Shown in pieces: positions 1 to 8,194 of a DNA stretch of 19,318 nucleotides. The notes under the pieces were generated by a model. It was given only the letters and a program-made list of their open reading frames with translations. It was not told where the DNA came from and ran no database searches. The position numbers were made by a program, and so were the translations under genes. The DNA is from an uncultured Lachnospiraceae bacterium (GTDB taxonomy: Bacteria; Bacillota_A; Clostridia; Lachnospirales; Lachnospiraceae), in assembly GCA_910585355.1 (NCBI GenBank), contig CAJUDN010000043.1, positions 6,929 to 26,246 on the forward strand, given 5' to 3'. Each line of letters begins with the position of its first letter. Position 1 is the stretch's first letter.

Positions 1-1
1 A

Positions 2-718
2 AAAGCCTCTGACCCGCAGACGAAAATGCTGATTTTATGCAGCCCCCACAATCCGGTGGGGAGAGTATGGACCAGGGAAGAACTGAGCCGGGTGAGCGAG
101 ATTTGCAGAGCGCATCATGTCATGGTCGTATCGGATGAGATTCATTCGGATCTGATTCTGGGAGAAAACAGACATCTGCCTTTCGGATGTGTGGACGATA
201 GGGAGAGACCAGACTGCGTAATGTTCTATGCGCCCAGCAAAACATTTAATCTTGCCGGACTGCAGACAAGCGCGGCTGTCATTTTGGACCCTGAAATTCA
301 TGCGGCTTATCGGGCGGCGCTTCGTAAGAATCAGACATACAGCGCGACGCGGTTTGGAATTGAGGCCTTCAAGGCCGCTTACCGCTTCGGAGAGCCGTAT
401 TTAGAAGAGCTTTTGACTATTTTGAAAGAAAATTATATGTATGTAAAAAATTACCTGGAGAAATATCTGCCTGAAATCCGGCTGGCTCCGTTAGAGGGAA
501 CGTATCTTGTCTGGATGGATTTCAGAGAGTGCGGGATCCCTGCTGAAAAACTAAATGAATTTTTAATAAAGAAAGCAAAAATCATGATGGATTACGGGAG
601 CTGGTTCGGCTCGGATTATGACGGCTTTGCAAGAATGAATATCGCATGTCCGCAGACGACGATTCAGACGGCGTTAGAACAGCTTAAGGATGCAATGGAA
701 ACGGTGCACAGAAGCTAA
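2..718 (+). CDS. patB: PatB/MalY-type cystathionine beta-lyase (C-S lyase), 5' end cut by window
   Basis: Fold type I PLP enzyme of the MalY/PatB branch. Known members split the C-S bond of cystathionine or S-substituted cysteines, giving a thiol, pyruvate and ammonia in the cytoplasm. The reading frame is open to the first base of the window, with DPQTK upstream of the first in-window Met at 26, so about 150 N-terminal residues are missing. Visible motifs are CSPHNPVGRVW, the VVSDEIHSD stretch that contacts PLP, the Schiff-base lysine in APSKTFNLAG (codon 239-241), and the conserved arginine in FARMNIACP that binds the substrate carboxylate. The next gene starts 23 bp downstream, so it is probably cotranscribed with the peptide ABC importer. 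That suggests the lyase acts on what the importer brings in. The family is secure; the substrate (cystathionine or S-conjugates) is inference. Confidence 0.9.
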   Translation, partial: KASDPQTKMLILCSPHNPVGRVWTREELSRVSEICRAHHVMVVSDEIHSDLILGENRHLPFGCVDDRERPDCVMFYAPSKTFNLAGLQTSAAVILDPEIHAAYRAALRKNQTYSATRFGIEAFKAAYRFGEPYLEELLTILKENYMYVKNYLEKYLPEIRLAPLEGTYLVWMDFRECGIPAEKLNEFLIKKAKIMMDYGSWFGSDYDGFARMNIACPQTTIQTALEQLKDAMETVHRS

Positions 719-741
719 AAAATAAAATTGGAGGGACGAAA

Positions 742-2316
742 ATGAAGAAGAGTGTAAAACTGACGGTATTACTGGCATTAATAACGGCGCTTACGGCATG
801 CAGCAGCCAGCCCAAAAACGCATCAACACCGGCCGGAGCCGGGGAACAGCCAAAAACAGCGGAAGCTTCCCAAAGTGGACAGACGGCCGGAGCAGACAAT
901 TCTACGCTGACGGTTGCGTACCGGACGGAAGCGGCCAATTTAGATCCCCACAATAACCAGAGCCTGACGGCGTTCTCTCTGGAAATGCTGATTTATGACC
1001 GCCTGGTGGAAAAAAACGCGGACGGCGAGATTGTTCCTTCCCTGGCAGAATCCTGGGAGGTGATTGACGATACAACCATTCGTTTCCATCTTCGGGAGGA
1101 TGTCTCTTTCAGCAATGGAGAAAAACTGACGGCAGAGGACGTGAAATATACGATAGAACGGGCAGAAACAATGCCTAACAGCAGTTCTTTTATGAAGACC
1201 TTTGACGGCGCAGGAACGACGGTTGTGGATGAGTATACCGTGGATTTAAAATTACACGCCCCCTTTGCCCCGGTATATAATTACCTGGCGTCGGCAAGAG
1301 GAAGCATTGTCTGTAAATCAGAGATGGAACGCGTTGGAAGCGACGCATACGGACGCAATCCTGTCGGCAGCGGCCCGATGGTGTTTTCTCAATGGGTAGC
1401 GGGCGACCGTATTGAACTGGTTCGCAATGAAACATATTGGGGAACGAAAACCGCGTATGAAAAATTTACCGCCCGTTTCATTGCCGAGGCTTCCAGCCGG
1501 GAAATTGAGCTGGAAACAGGCGGCGTGGACGTGGCTTTACATATCGCGTCCGGCGACATCGCTCGTCTGGAGGAGAACCCTAAAACTACTGTGTATAATG
1601 AGCCGGGGTATTCCCAGACCATGATTACCATGAACCAGAATACCTGCCCGTCTTTTAAGGACAAGCGGGTGCGGGAGGCATTTTATAAAGCTCTTGATAT
1701 CGAAGGGATTGGAGCCACCATTTATGGAAGTACGGCGGTACCGGCTTACAGTATTTACCCTCCGGCGATCATGGGATACGTCCAGGCCGGAAGCGATTCC
1801 TATAACCCGGACGAAGCCAAAGCGCTTTTGGACGAGGCTGGCTTTGACTATTCTCAGACCTTTGAGCTGATGACCATGGATGACGCTACTGCCATCAGCG
1901 TGTGTGAAGCCTGCAAAAATATGTGGAACGCGGTTGGGATTCAGGTTGAAATCGTTACTTACGACCAGGCAACCATGACGGAAAAGGTGGGGGCCGGAGA
2001 GTATCAGATGCAGATTTCTTCATCCTCGGCTTCTTCCGGGGATCCGGACCATGCGCTGTATGAGTGGAAGAGTGAGGTTCACGGCCTTAATACGCCTCCG
2101 GAAATGATGGAATTAATTGCCAGAGGAGTACAGACGTATGATGCAGAAGAGAGAAAGAAAATCTATGCCGAGATTCAGGAAACCGGATGGAATTATTACG
2201 GAGAACTGATGATTGCCTTTTCCAATGTTACATACGGCGCCAGCAGCCGTGTGCAGAATCTGGATGTGCAGCCGGGCTCTGTGCCGAATTTTGCCGGCCT
2301 GACTTTTTCAGAATAA
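742..2316 (+). CDS. ABC transporter substrate-binding lipoprotein, SBP_bac_5 (DppA/OppA) family
   Basis: Extracytoplasmic solute-binding protein of 524 aa, usual for the dipeptide/oligopeptide/nickel family. Residues 1-20 are a lipoprotein signal: MKK, a hydrophobic stretch, then the lipobox LTAC with the lipidated cysteine at 20. A Ser/Thr/Ala/Gln-rich linker follows to about residue 50. The mature part starts with LTVAYRTEAANLDPHN and contains SLAESWEV, the family-typical TIRFHLREDVSFSNGEKLTAEDVKYT region and RNPVGSGPM. The start is supported by GGAGGG at 731-736. It lies 23 bp after the lyase gene and 15 bp before the first permease gene. Proteins of this family bind peptides, but also glutathione, opines or metal chelates, so the ligand cannot be read from sequence alone. 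The downstream hydrolases point to a peptide-like or gamma-glutamyl/acyl amino acid compound. Confidence 0.93.
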   Translation: MKKSVKLTVLLALITALTACSSQPKNASTPAGAGEQPKTAEASQSGQTAGADNSTLTVAYRTEAANLDPHNNQSLTAFSLEMLIYDRLVEKNADGEIVPSLAESWEVIDDTTIRFHLREDVSFSNGEKLTAEDVKYTIERAETMPNSSSFMKTFDGAGTTVVDEYTVDLKLHAPFAPVYNYLASARGSIVCKSEMERVGSDAYGRNPVGSGPMVFSQWVAGDRIELVRNETYWGTKTAYEKFTARFIAEASSREIELETGGVDVALHIASGDIARLEENPKTTVYNEPGYSQTMITMNQNTCPSFKDKRVREAFYKALDIEGIGATIYGSTAVPAYSIYPPAIMGYVQAGSDSYNPDEAKALLDEAGFDYSQTFELMTMDDATAISVCEACKNMWNAVGIQVEIVTYDQATMTEKVGAGEYQMQISSSSASSGDPDHALYEWKSEVHGLNTPPEMMELIARGVQTYDAEERKKIYAEIQETGWNYYGELMIAFSNVTYGASSRVQNLDVQPGSVPNFAGLTFSE

Positions 2317-2331
2317 CGATGGGAGGTAAAA

Positions 2332-3306
2332 ATGCTCAGATATACAGGAAAAAGATTGCTGCAGATGGTGTTCGTTTTGCTGGGGGTCTCGTTCATTATT
2401 TTTTGCCTGATGGAGATTACCCCTGGCGACCCGGCGCGCCAGATTCTAGGGCCGGATGCTTCCGAGGAGGCAGTTTTGGCGATGCGGGAGGAACTGAGGT
2501 TAGACGATCCGTTTGCGGTACGCTATATCAGTTATATTGCCGGCGTCCTGCACGGCGATTTCGGAACCTCATATACAACGAAAGAGCCGGTCATTCATGA
2601 GCTGTTTGCCCGATATCCGACGACAGTCCTCTTTGCGGTTCTCACTGTGCTGATTGCAAGCCTCATAGGTATCCCCCTGGGAATCATATCGGCCACGAAG
2701 CAATACTCCTGGGTGGACAGCCTTTCCACGAGCTTTGCCATGCTTGGAGTATCCATTCCCACTTTCTGGCTGGGGCTTATGTTAATGCTGTTATTTGCGG
2801 TCAGGCTGGAGTGGCTGCCGGCCACCGGCTTTTACGGGCCCATTTACTGGATTCTCCCGGCAATCACCGTCGGACTGCCGGCATCCGCAGGCATTATACG
2901 GATGACCCGTTCCAGCATGCTGGAGGTCGTCCGGCTGGATTACATCCGGACAGCCAGGGCGAAAGGGCAGACCGAGAGAAAAATCATCTATGGCCACGCA
3001 CTGGAAAATGCGATGATTCCGGTTATCACGGTGGTCGGCATTACCTTTGGCCAGAGCCTGGGAGGGCAGATCGTGACAGAACAGGTTTTTGCCGTTCCCG
3101 GACTGGGAAAGCTGATGGTGGAAGCAATTAATGCCAGGAATTATCCGGTGGTTGAGGGCGGAGTTCTTTTGATTGCTTTTGCATACTGTGTGATCAACCT
3201 GCTGGTGGACATCATCTATGCCTATCTGGATCCGAGAATCAAATCCCAGTACAGTAGCAGCGTAAAAAAACGTATGAAAAAGGAGGCGGCCGCTCATGAA
3301 GGGTAA
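2332..3306 (+). CDS. dppB: Peptide-type ABC transporter permease, DppB/OppB family
   Basis: Inner-membrane permease of 324 aa, forming the channel with the DppC-like partner encoded next. The N-terminus has the family layout: MLRYTGKRLLQMVFVLLGVS, a first membrane helix, then EITPGDPARQILGPDAS, a long external loop, and further helices. The cytoplasmic EAA loop that docks on the ATPases is visible as DYIRTARAKGQTERKIIYGH followed by ALENAMIPVITVVG. A ribosome site, GGGAGG, lies about 9 bp before the ATG. The last 11 bases overlap the next gene, the usual coupling of the two permeases. It belongs to the same transcription unit as the binding protein. Family assignment is strong; the exact substrate is not shown. 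Confidence 0.94.
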   Translation: MLRYTGKRLLQMVFVLLGVSFIIFCLMEITPGDPARQILGPDASEEAVLAMREELRLDDPFAVRYISYIAGVLHGDFGTSYTTKEPVIHELFARYPTTVLFAVLTVLIASLIGIPLGIISATKQYSWVDSLSTSFAMLGVSIPTFWLGLMLMLLFAVRLEWLPATGFYGPIYWILPAITVGLPASAGIIRMTRSSMLEVVRLDYIRTARAKGQTERKIIYGHALENAMIPVITVVGITFGQSLGGQIVTEQVFAVPGLGKLMVEAINARNYPVVEGGVLLIAFAYCVINLLVDIIYAYLDPRIKSQYSSSVKKRMKKEAAAHEG

Positions 3307-4153
3307 TCATAAAAGGACACGTCTGCTGAGCGTCTGGAAACGTTTTTCCAGAAGTAAAACGGCAATGCTTGGCCTGGCTGTTTTGTGCATATTTATTCTG
3401 CTGGCCGCTTTTGCGCCGCTCATTGCTCCCTATGGCTACGATGAGCAAAACTTAAGAGAGGCGTATCAGGGGATCAGCATGCGGCATCTTTTGGGAACCG
3501 ACAATCTGGGCCGGGATACCTTAAGCCGCCTGATCTGGGGTTCCAGGATCTCCCTTGTGGTTGGTCTTTTGGCTGTGGCGATTGGCGCGGCCGTCGGCGG
3601 GTTACTTGGTTCCTTTGCGGCTTTTTACGGCGGCAGGATAGATTCTGTTTTGATGCGCGTGGTTGATATTATGATGGCGATTCCAAGTATGGTTCTGGCC
3701 ATTGCCATTTGCGCCGCCCTGGGGCCGGGGTTAGTGAATACGATGATCGCCGTCGGGTTCAGTTCCGTGCCCACCTATGCCCGTGTGGTCCGGTCGGCGG
3801 TGCTGACAATCCGGCAGCAGGAGTATATCGAGGCGGCCGGAGCCATCGGATCAGGGAACTGGAGAACGATTGCCAAACATATTATTCCCAACAGTCTTGC
3901 GCCAATCATCGTCCAGGCCTCTCTTGGAGTCGGGAATGCCATACAGTCTGCCGCCAGCATGAGCTTTCTTGGTTTGGGGATTCAGCCTCCCACGCCGGAG
4001 TGGGGAGCCATGCTGTCCACAGGGCGTCAGTTTATCCGGGATTACCCGATGATGGTGGTTGCGCCCGGCGTTTGCATTATGTTGGTGATTAGTTCGTTGA
4101 ATCTGTTGGGAGATGGACTGCGCGACGCGCTGGATCCCCGCATGAAGAGATAA
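3296..4153 (+). CDS. dppC: Peptide-type ABC transporter permease, DppC/OppC family
   Basis: Second permease subunit, 285 aa. The N-terminal WKRFSRSKTAMLGLAVLCIF is the OppC_N-type cytoplasmic lead and first helix. It is followed by MRHLLGTDNLGRDTLSRLIW and GSRISLVVG, hallmark DppC motifs. The EAA loop reads YIEAAGAIGSGNWRTIAKHI then IPNSLAPIIV. The C-terminus has GLGIQPPTPEWGAMLSTGR and ends DALDPRMKR, both typical of the family. The start at 3296 overlaps dppB by 11 bases in another frame and has AGGAGG about 10 bases upstream, so translation is probably coupled. The next gene, an ATPase, begins 12 bp after the stop. Confidence 0.94.
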   Translation: MKGNHKRTRLLSVWKRFSRSKTAMLGLAVLCIFILLAAFAPLIAPYGYDEQNLREAYQGISMRHLLGTDNLGRDTLSRLIWGSRISLVVGLLAVAIGAAVGGLLGSFAAFYGGRIDSVLMRVVDIMMAIPSMVLAIAICAALGPGLVNTMIAVGFSSVPTYARVVRSAVLTIRQQEYIEAAGAIGSGNWRTIAKHIIPNSLAPIIVQASLGVGNAIQSAASMSFLGLGIQPPTPEWGAMLSTGRQFIRDYPMMVVAPGVCIMLVISSLNLLGDGLRDALDPRMKR

Positions 4154-4165
4154 GGGAGGCGCAGA

Positions 4166-5137
4166 ATGGAAAATATTCTTGAGATAAAAGATCTTGGAAT
4201 CCGCTTTAAAACGGATGACGGCATCGTGAACGCGGTAAACGGCGTGACGCTGGAACTGAAAAAAGGGGAGGTGCTGGGATTAGTCGGAGAGACCGGAGCG
4301 GGAAAAACCACAACGGCTCTGGCCATCATGCGGCTGATTCAGATTCCGCCCGGAGAGATCTGTCAGGGAAGTATCCTGTTTGAGGGCAGGGAAATTCTGG
4401 ATATGAGCGACAAGGAAATGCAGCAGATCCGCGGGGACAAAATTTCCATGATTTTCCAGGATCCCATGACATCTTTGAATCCGGTCCGGACGGTGGGAGA
4501 GCAGATCGCGGAGGTAATCCGGCTCCATCAGAAGGTCTCGGCAGCGGACGCCATGAGAAAAGCCTGTGAAATGCTGGAGATGGTGGGAATCCCGGCCGAG
4601 AGAAGCGGGGAATATCCCCATCAGTTTTCCGGGGGGATGAAGCAGAGGGTGATCATTGCCATTGCCCTGGCCTGCCGCCCGGATCTGTTAATCGCGGATG
4701 AGCCCACAACGGCGCTTGATGTGACCATTCAGGCACAGGTGATGGATTTGATGGAGAATCTGAAAAAGGAGTTCGGAACGTCCATGATTTTGATCACCCA
4801 TGATTTGGGGGTGGTGGCGGAGATTTGTGATAAGGTGGCGATCATCTACGCGGGAGAGATCCTGGAGTACGGGACCCTGGACGAAATCTATAATCATACG
4901 GCGCACCCGTATACGCAGGGACTGTTCGATTCTGTTCCCGATCTGGATAAAGACGTCCGGCGCCTAAAACCCATCGACGGTCTGATGCCGGATCCGACGG
5001 CTCTGCCGGCCGGCTGTAAATTTGCTCCCAGATGCGCGCGGTGTACCGAACGGTGTCAGACCGTGCATCCGGATATGACTGCCTTAAATGAAAACCATGG
5101 GGTACGCTGTTTTGCGGCTCTGAACAGAGAGGGGTGA
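4166..5137 (+). CDS. dppD: Peptide-type ABC transporter ATP-binding subunit, DppD/OppD family
   Basis: Cytoplasmic ATPase of 323 aa, the normal length. Motifs in order: Walker A GETGAGKTT (41-49), Q-loop with IFQDPMTSLNP (about 97-106), ABC signature FSGGMKQR (154-161), Walker B LLIADEP (D178, E179), D-loop SALD equivalent TTALDVT, and the switch histidine in LITHDLGVV. The C-terminal oligo_HPY region carries the cysteines of CKFAPRCARCTERC, which in this family can hold an Fe-S cluster or a metal. All catalytic residues are intact, unlike the partner ATPase, whose signature motif is altered. A ribosome site, GGGAGG, precedes the ATG, and the next ATPase gene starts 4 bp after the stop. Confidence 0.95.
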   Translation: MENILEIKDLGIRFKTDDGIVNAVNGVTLELKKGEVLGLVGETGAGKTTTALAIMRLIQIPPGEICQGSILFEGREILDMSDKEMQQIRGDKISMIFQDPMTSLNPVRTVGEQIAEVIRLHQKVSAADAMRKACEMLEMVGIPAERSGEYPHQFSGGMKQRVIIAIALACRPDLLIADEPTTALDVTIQAQVMDLMENLKKEFGTSMILITHDLGVVAEICDKVAIIYAGEILEYGTLDEIYNHTAHPYTQGLFDSVPDLDKDVRRLKPIDGLMPDPTALPAGCKFAPRCARCTERCQTVHPDMTALNENHGVRCFAALNREG

Positions 5138-5141
5138 GGAC

Positions 5142-6113
5142 ATGAGCGATCTTTTACAGGTGAAACATTTAAAAAAGTACTTTAAAACGCCGCATGGTAT
5201 GCTGCATGCGGTTGACGATGTGAACTTTACGCTGGAAAGAGGAAAAACCCTGGGGGTAGTGGGGGAATCCGGGTGCGGAAAGTCGACGCTGGGCCGTGTG
5301 ATCCTGAACCTTTTGGAGGCGACGGAAGGGGAGGTCCTGTTTGACGGAGAAAACATCGTGGGAGCAAAAGGAGCCAGGCAGAAGGAGCTCCGCAGAAAAA
5401 TGCAGATTATTTTTCAGGATCCTTTCTCCTCCCTCGACCCGCGGATGTGTGTCAGCGAGATCATCGAAGAGCCGCTGCAGCTGTTTAAGATGTGTTCTAA
5501 CAGCGCGGACAGGGAAAAGCGCGTGGCAGAGCTTATGGATACGGTTGGCCTCGCGAAACGGCTTGCGTACTCCTATCCCCATGAACTGGACGGAGGCAGA
5601 CGACAGAGGATTGGAATTGCCCGGGCGCTGGCCCTGGAACCGTCTTTTATTGTGTGTGACGAGCCGGTGTCTGCGCTGGACGTTTCGATACAGGCACAGG
5701 TTTTAAATCTGCTTCAGGATCTTCAGGAGGAAAAAAAGCTGACCTACCTTTTTATTACCCATGATCTTAGCGTTGTAAAGCACATCTCCGACGAAATCAT
5801 GGTGATGTATTTGGGTCAGGTGGTGGAAAAAGCGCCTGCGAAGGAGTTATTCCGGGATCAGAGGCATCCCTATACCAGGGCGCTGCTTTCCGCGATTCCA
5901 TCGGCAAAGGTGGGTGGAAAGAAAGAGCGAATCCTGCTAAGAGGCGAGATTTCCTCTCCCGTTGATCCAAAACCTGGCTGTCGCTTTGCCGCGCGCTGCC
6001 TCTATGCAACAGAGGAATGCCGTAAGAAGCCATATGAGCTGTTTGAGGCATCTTCGGGTCATTTTGTAGCCTGTCCAAGATATAAGGAGTGGACAGAGAA
6101 GAAAGGAGAGTAA
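5142..6113 (+). CDS. dppF: Peptide-type ABC transporter ATP-binding subunit, DppF/OppF family, with altered signature motif
   Basis: Second ATPase of the importer, 323 aa. Walker A is GESGCGKST (41-49), the Q-loop is IIFQDPFSSLDP (89-100), Walker B is FIVCDEP (D173, E174), then VSALDVS and the switch histidine in FITHDLSVV. The C-terminus has the oligo_HPY cysteines in GCRFAARC. The ABC signature, normally LSGGQ, reads LDGGR (149-153): the serine that contacts ATP gamma-phosphate across the dimer is Asp. From memory, some clostridial DppF proteins share this HELDGGRRQR form, so it may be a lineage trait rather than damage. With DppD intact, the heterodimer would have one normal and one unusual composite ATP site. 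It is 4 bp from dppD and 1 bp from the next gene. Confidence 0.94.
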   Translation: MSDLLQVKHLKKYFKTPHGMLHAVDDVNFTLERGKTLGVVGESGCGKSTLGRVILNLLEATEGEVLFDGENIVGAKGARQKELRRKMQIIFQDPFSSLDPRMCVSEIIEEPLQLFKMCSNSADREKRVAELMDTVGLAKRLAYSYPHELDGGRRQRIGIARALALEPSFIVCDEPVSALDVSIQAQVLNLLQDLQEEKKLTYLFITHDLSVVKHISDEIMVMYLGQVVEKAPAKELFRDQRHPYTRALLSAIPSAKVGGKKERILLRGEISSPVDPKPGCRFAARCLYATEECRKKPYELFEASSGHFVACPRYKEWTEKKGE

Positions 6114-6114
6114 A

Positions 6115-6828
6115 ATGGAAAAACCTTTGATTCTTGTGCCCTGCGAGCATGGGTTTGACAATGATATGCATATGAGCCGGTTTGTACTGAATAAAAGCTA
6201 TGCCCAGGCGGTGACTGCCGGGGGCGGCGTTCCGCTTATGCCCGGAGATCCGTGTGAGGCAGAGCGGTATGCAGAAATTGCAGACGGCATGCTTTTAACC
6301 GGCGGTTCCGGCGTCCATCCGGCCCTCTACGGCGAGGTCTTTTTCGATGACGATTCCATCAAAGGCTCCAATGCAGTCCGGGACGAGATGGAGATGAAGC
6401 TTTTGCAGTGCTTTGTTGAGAGGAAGAAACCAGTCATGGGAATCTGCCGCGGCCATCAGCTAATGAATGTTTTTTTCGGGGGAAAGCTGATTCAGAATTT
6501 TCCAAAGCAGCTTCATCTGGAACACCAGAACGGAATCGCACATTTGGTGAAAGCAGAGCCGGATTCCATCGTCGGACGGCTGTTTGGCGCAGAGTTTATG
6601 ACAAACAGCCATCACCGCGACGGGATTACAGAAGCGGGAAGCGATATTTTGATTACGGCAAAGTCTGCGGACGGCATTCCGGAGGCGATCGAACATCGGA
6701 CTCTGCCCTGTTTTGGAGTACAGTGGCATCCGGAACGACAGAGGGGCGATTCCATGAACCCGTCATGCGGACCGGATATGACGCCGTTATTCACCTATTT
6801 TGTAAATTTATGCCGGAAGGGAAATTGA
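6115..6828 (+). CDS. Class I glutamine amidotransferase-fold gamma-glutamyl hydrolase (peptidase C26, PuuD-like)
   Basis: 237-aa cytoplasmic hydrolase of the C26 family. Known relatives such as E. coli PuuD cleave gamma-glutamyl-GABA; others hydrolyse different gamma-glutamyl amides. The triad is complete: nucleophile C111 in MGICRGHQLMNV, and H205/E207 in FGVQWHPER. Also visible are LLTGGSGVHPALYG and a family-typical SHHRD (166-169). Stand-alone C26 enzymes need no synthase partner, and none is encoded here. The start lies 1 bp after the dppF stop, with AGGAGAG just upstream inside dppF. A polyamine role is not supported, because no puuA, aldehyde dehydrogenase or aminotransferase of that pathway is nearby. 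The setting suggests removal of a gamma-glutamyl group from an imported compound; that is inference. Confidence 0.88.
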   Translation: MEKPLILVPCEHGFDNDMHMSRFVLNKSYAQAVTAGGGVPLMPGDPCEAERYAEIADGMLLTGGSGVHPALYGEVFFDDDSIKGSNAVRDEMEMKLLQCFVERKKPVMGICRGHQLMNVFFGGKLIQNFPKQLHLEHQNGIAHLVKAEPDSIVGRLFGAEFMTNSHHRDGITEAGSDILITAKSADGIPEAIEHRTLPCFGVQWHPERQRGDSMNPSCGPDMTPLFTYFVNLCRKGN

Positions 6829-6832
6829 GAGA

Positions 6833-8020
6833 ATGATTGATGCAAAAGAGATAAAAAAAGCAGTGATGGATCACCGGGAAGAGATCATCCGGTGCCTTGT
6901 GGAAATGGTTCAGACCCCCAGCGTTACGGGAGACGAGGTTCCTGTCAGCAGAGTATTCAGACGCTGGATGGAGGAAATGGGGCTGAAAGTTAAGACGTAT
7001 GAGGCCGAGCCGGGCCGCCCCAATCTGCTGGCGGAATGGTTTGGACCGGAAAAGGGGCCGCGGTTTATTTTTAACGGACATATGGATGTATTTCCGCCTG
7101 TGGAAAGCGATCCTGGAATGTATGGCCCATGGTCCGGCAAGGTGACGGACGGGAAAATTTATGGACGCGGCACCGGCGATATGAAGGGCGGCGACTGCGC
7201 GGCAATCATGGCAGTGAAAATTTTAAAGGAGCTGGGGTTTGAGCCCAAAGGCAGCATCCTCTTAAGCTTTATGTGCGATGAGGAAAACGGAAGCCGTCTG
7301 GGAGCGAAGTATTTGATTGACAAAGAGCTTCTTAACGGAGATTTTGGAATCTGCATGGAGCCTACGGACTGCGAGATCCTAACACATCATGGAGGAATTT
7401 ACCGGGCTTATTATACATATACGGCAGAAGGATACCATTCCCACGCGCCCCATCCCTGCGGAAGCGCCATTGATAAAGTACACCGGGCCATAGACGCGGT
7501 TCTGGAACTGGCGGAGGAAATCAACCGGAGGCCGAACCCGCTGTATGATCCGCCCTGTCTTTCCGTTACCACGGTCCATGCAGGGACGGCGACAAATCTG
7601 CATGCCAGCAAGGCTACGTTTTCGGTGGACCGGCGCTATATTAAGGGAGAAACCATTGAAAGCGTGCAGAAAGAAATCGCCGACGTTCTGGACCGGCTGA
7701 AGGAACAGGATCCGGGAATGGAGTACGAGGTGGAGGTGCAGTCAGACCGCCCCACACTGACCGTGCCGGAAGACAGTAAAATGGTGACGACCATGGAAAA
7801 AGCATGGGAAGAGGTGATGGGACGGCCGGCGAAATTCCGCTACTGCCAGGGAGGAACGGATGCGGCTTCGATTGTAAAGCATAATGGAATGCATATGGTG
7901 GTGTGCGGTCCGACAGACGGGCTGGTGATGGCGGGAAACGCCAATGAGTGCGTGGAGATTAAGGACCTGCTTTCCATGGTTGAGCTGTATGCTTTGACGG
8001 CCATGCGGATGCTTAGCTGA
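6833..8020 (+). CDS. M20 family metallohydrolase (ArgE/DapE/CPG2-like), first copy
   Basis: 395-aa member of the zinc-dependent M20 amidohydrolases, which remove acyl groups from amino acids or cleave dipeptides. Catalytic-domain motifs: NGHMDVFPP (ligand H83, D85), GRGTGDMKGG (bridging D116), the general base/metal pair in CDEENGS (E150, E151), and GICMEP (E176). The lid domain from about residue 185 has YHSHAPHPCG, keeping the usual lid histidine. The last ligand, normally His in a short AH..NE pattern, is Gly here (A367-G368-N-A-N-E). This may weaken one metal site or mark a subfamily using another residue. The start at 6833 has GAGA and a weak ribosome site inside the 4-bp gap after the C26 gene. 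The second copy downstream is clearly homologous along its whole length. Confidence 0.92.
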   Translation: MIDAKEIKKAVMDHREEIIRCLVEMVQTPSVTGDEVPVSRVFRRWMEEMGLKVKTYEAEPGRPNLLAEWFGPEKGPRFIFNGHMDVFPPVESDPGMYGPWSGKVTDGKIYGRGTGDMKGGDCAAIMAVKILKELGFEPKGSILLSFMCDEENGSRLGAKYLIDKELLNGDFGICMEPTDCEILTHHGGIYRAYYTYTAEGYHSHAPHPCGSAIDKVHRAIDAVLELAEEINRRPNPLYDPPCLSVTTVHAGTATNLHASKATFSVDRRYIKGETIESVQKEIADVLDRLKEQDPGMEYEVEVQSDRPTLTVPEDSKMVTTMEKAWEEVMGRPAKFRYCQGGTDAASIVKHNGMHMVVCGPTDGLVMAGNANECVEIKDLLSMVELYALTAMRMLS

Positions 8021-8037
8021 CAGAATTTGCATAAAGT

Positions 8038-8130
8038 ATAGTTACGATTTGTGAAAAACATAGTTGAGATTTGCGAAAGCATAGTTATAATTTGCAAAAA
8101 CATATTTGTGAAAAATATATTTGCGGGGAG
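8038..8130 (+). repeat. Degenerate ~21-bp tandem repeats between the two M20 genes
   Basis: Three near-copies of an ATAGTT..ATTTG(C/T)(G/A)AAA unit start at 8038, 8060 and 8081 (22, 21 and 21 bp). Two shortened derivatives begin ATATTTG at 8102 and 8117, and a partial version, GAATTTGCATAAAG, precedes them at 8023. The array is AT-rich compared with the flanking genes. There are no unique spacers between units, so it is not a CRISPR. It lies in the only sizeable gap of the operon (8021-8194), just before a strong hairpin. Function unknown: it could be a spacer, a protein-binding array or a relic of slippage. Confidence 0.7.
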
Positions 8131-8168
8131 CATGGATGCGGAAAGCCGGAATCCATGCTCTTCGCAAA
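8120..8168 (+). other. Strong intercistronic hairpin, 18-bp stem, 13-nt loop
   Basis: Arms 8120-8137 and 8151-8168 pair over 18 positions. Ten of these form an uninterrupted perfect inner stem, GAGCATGGAT with ATCCATGCTC. Two pairs (8126 and 8127 with 8162 and 8161) are G-U in + strand RNA but would be C-A mismatches in - strand RNA, so the fold fits the operon transcript. No T-run follows on the + strand, so it is not a simple terminator. It ends 26 bases before the second M20 start. A role as a processing or stability element setting relative levels of the two hydrolases is inference. Confidence 0.75.
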
Positions 8169-8194
8169 AAGAAAGACGGAAAGAGAGGTATAAA

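Noticed and set aside
2791..3297. 168-aa leftward frame within dppB
   Set aside because: It lies opposite a fully conserved permease gene, with no motif or ribosome site. It is a shadow frame.
8038..8130. CRISPR array
   Set aside because: The units are directly adjacent and degenerate, with no unique spacers and no cas genes nearby.
8051..8194. N-terminal extension of the second M20 protein reading through the repeats and hairpin
   Set aside because: ATG 8195 has a good ribosome site and aligns with the first copy's start. The extension is translated repeat and hairpin sequence with no family similarity.
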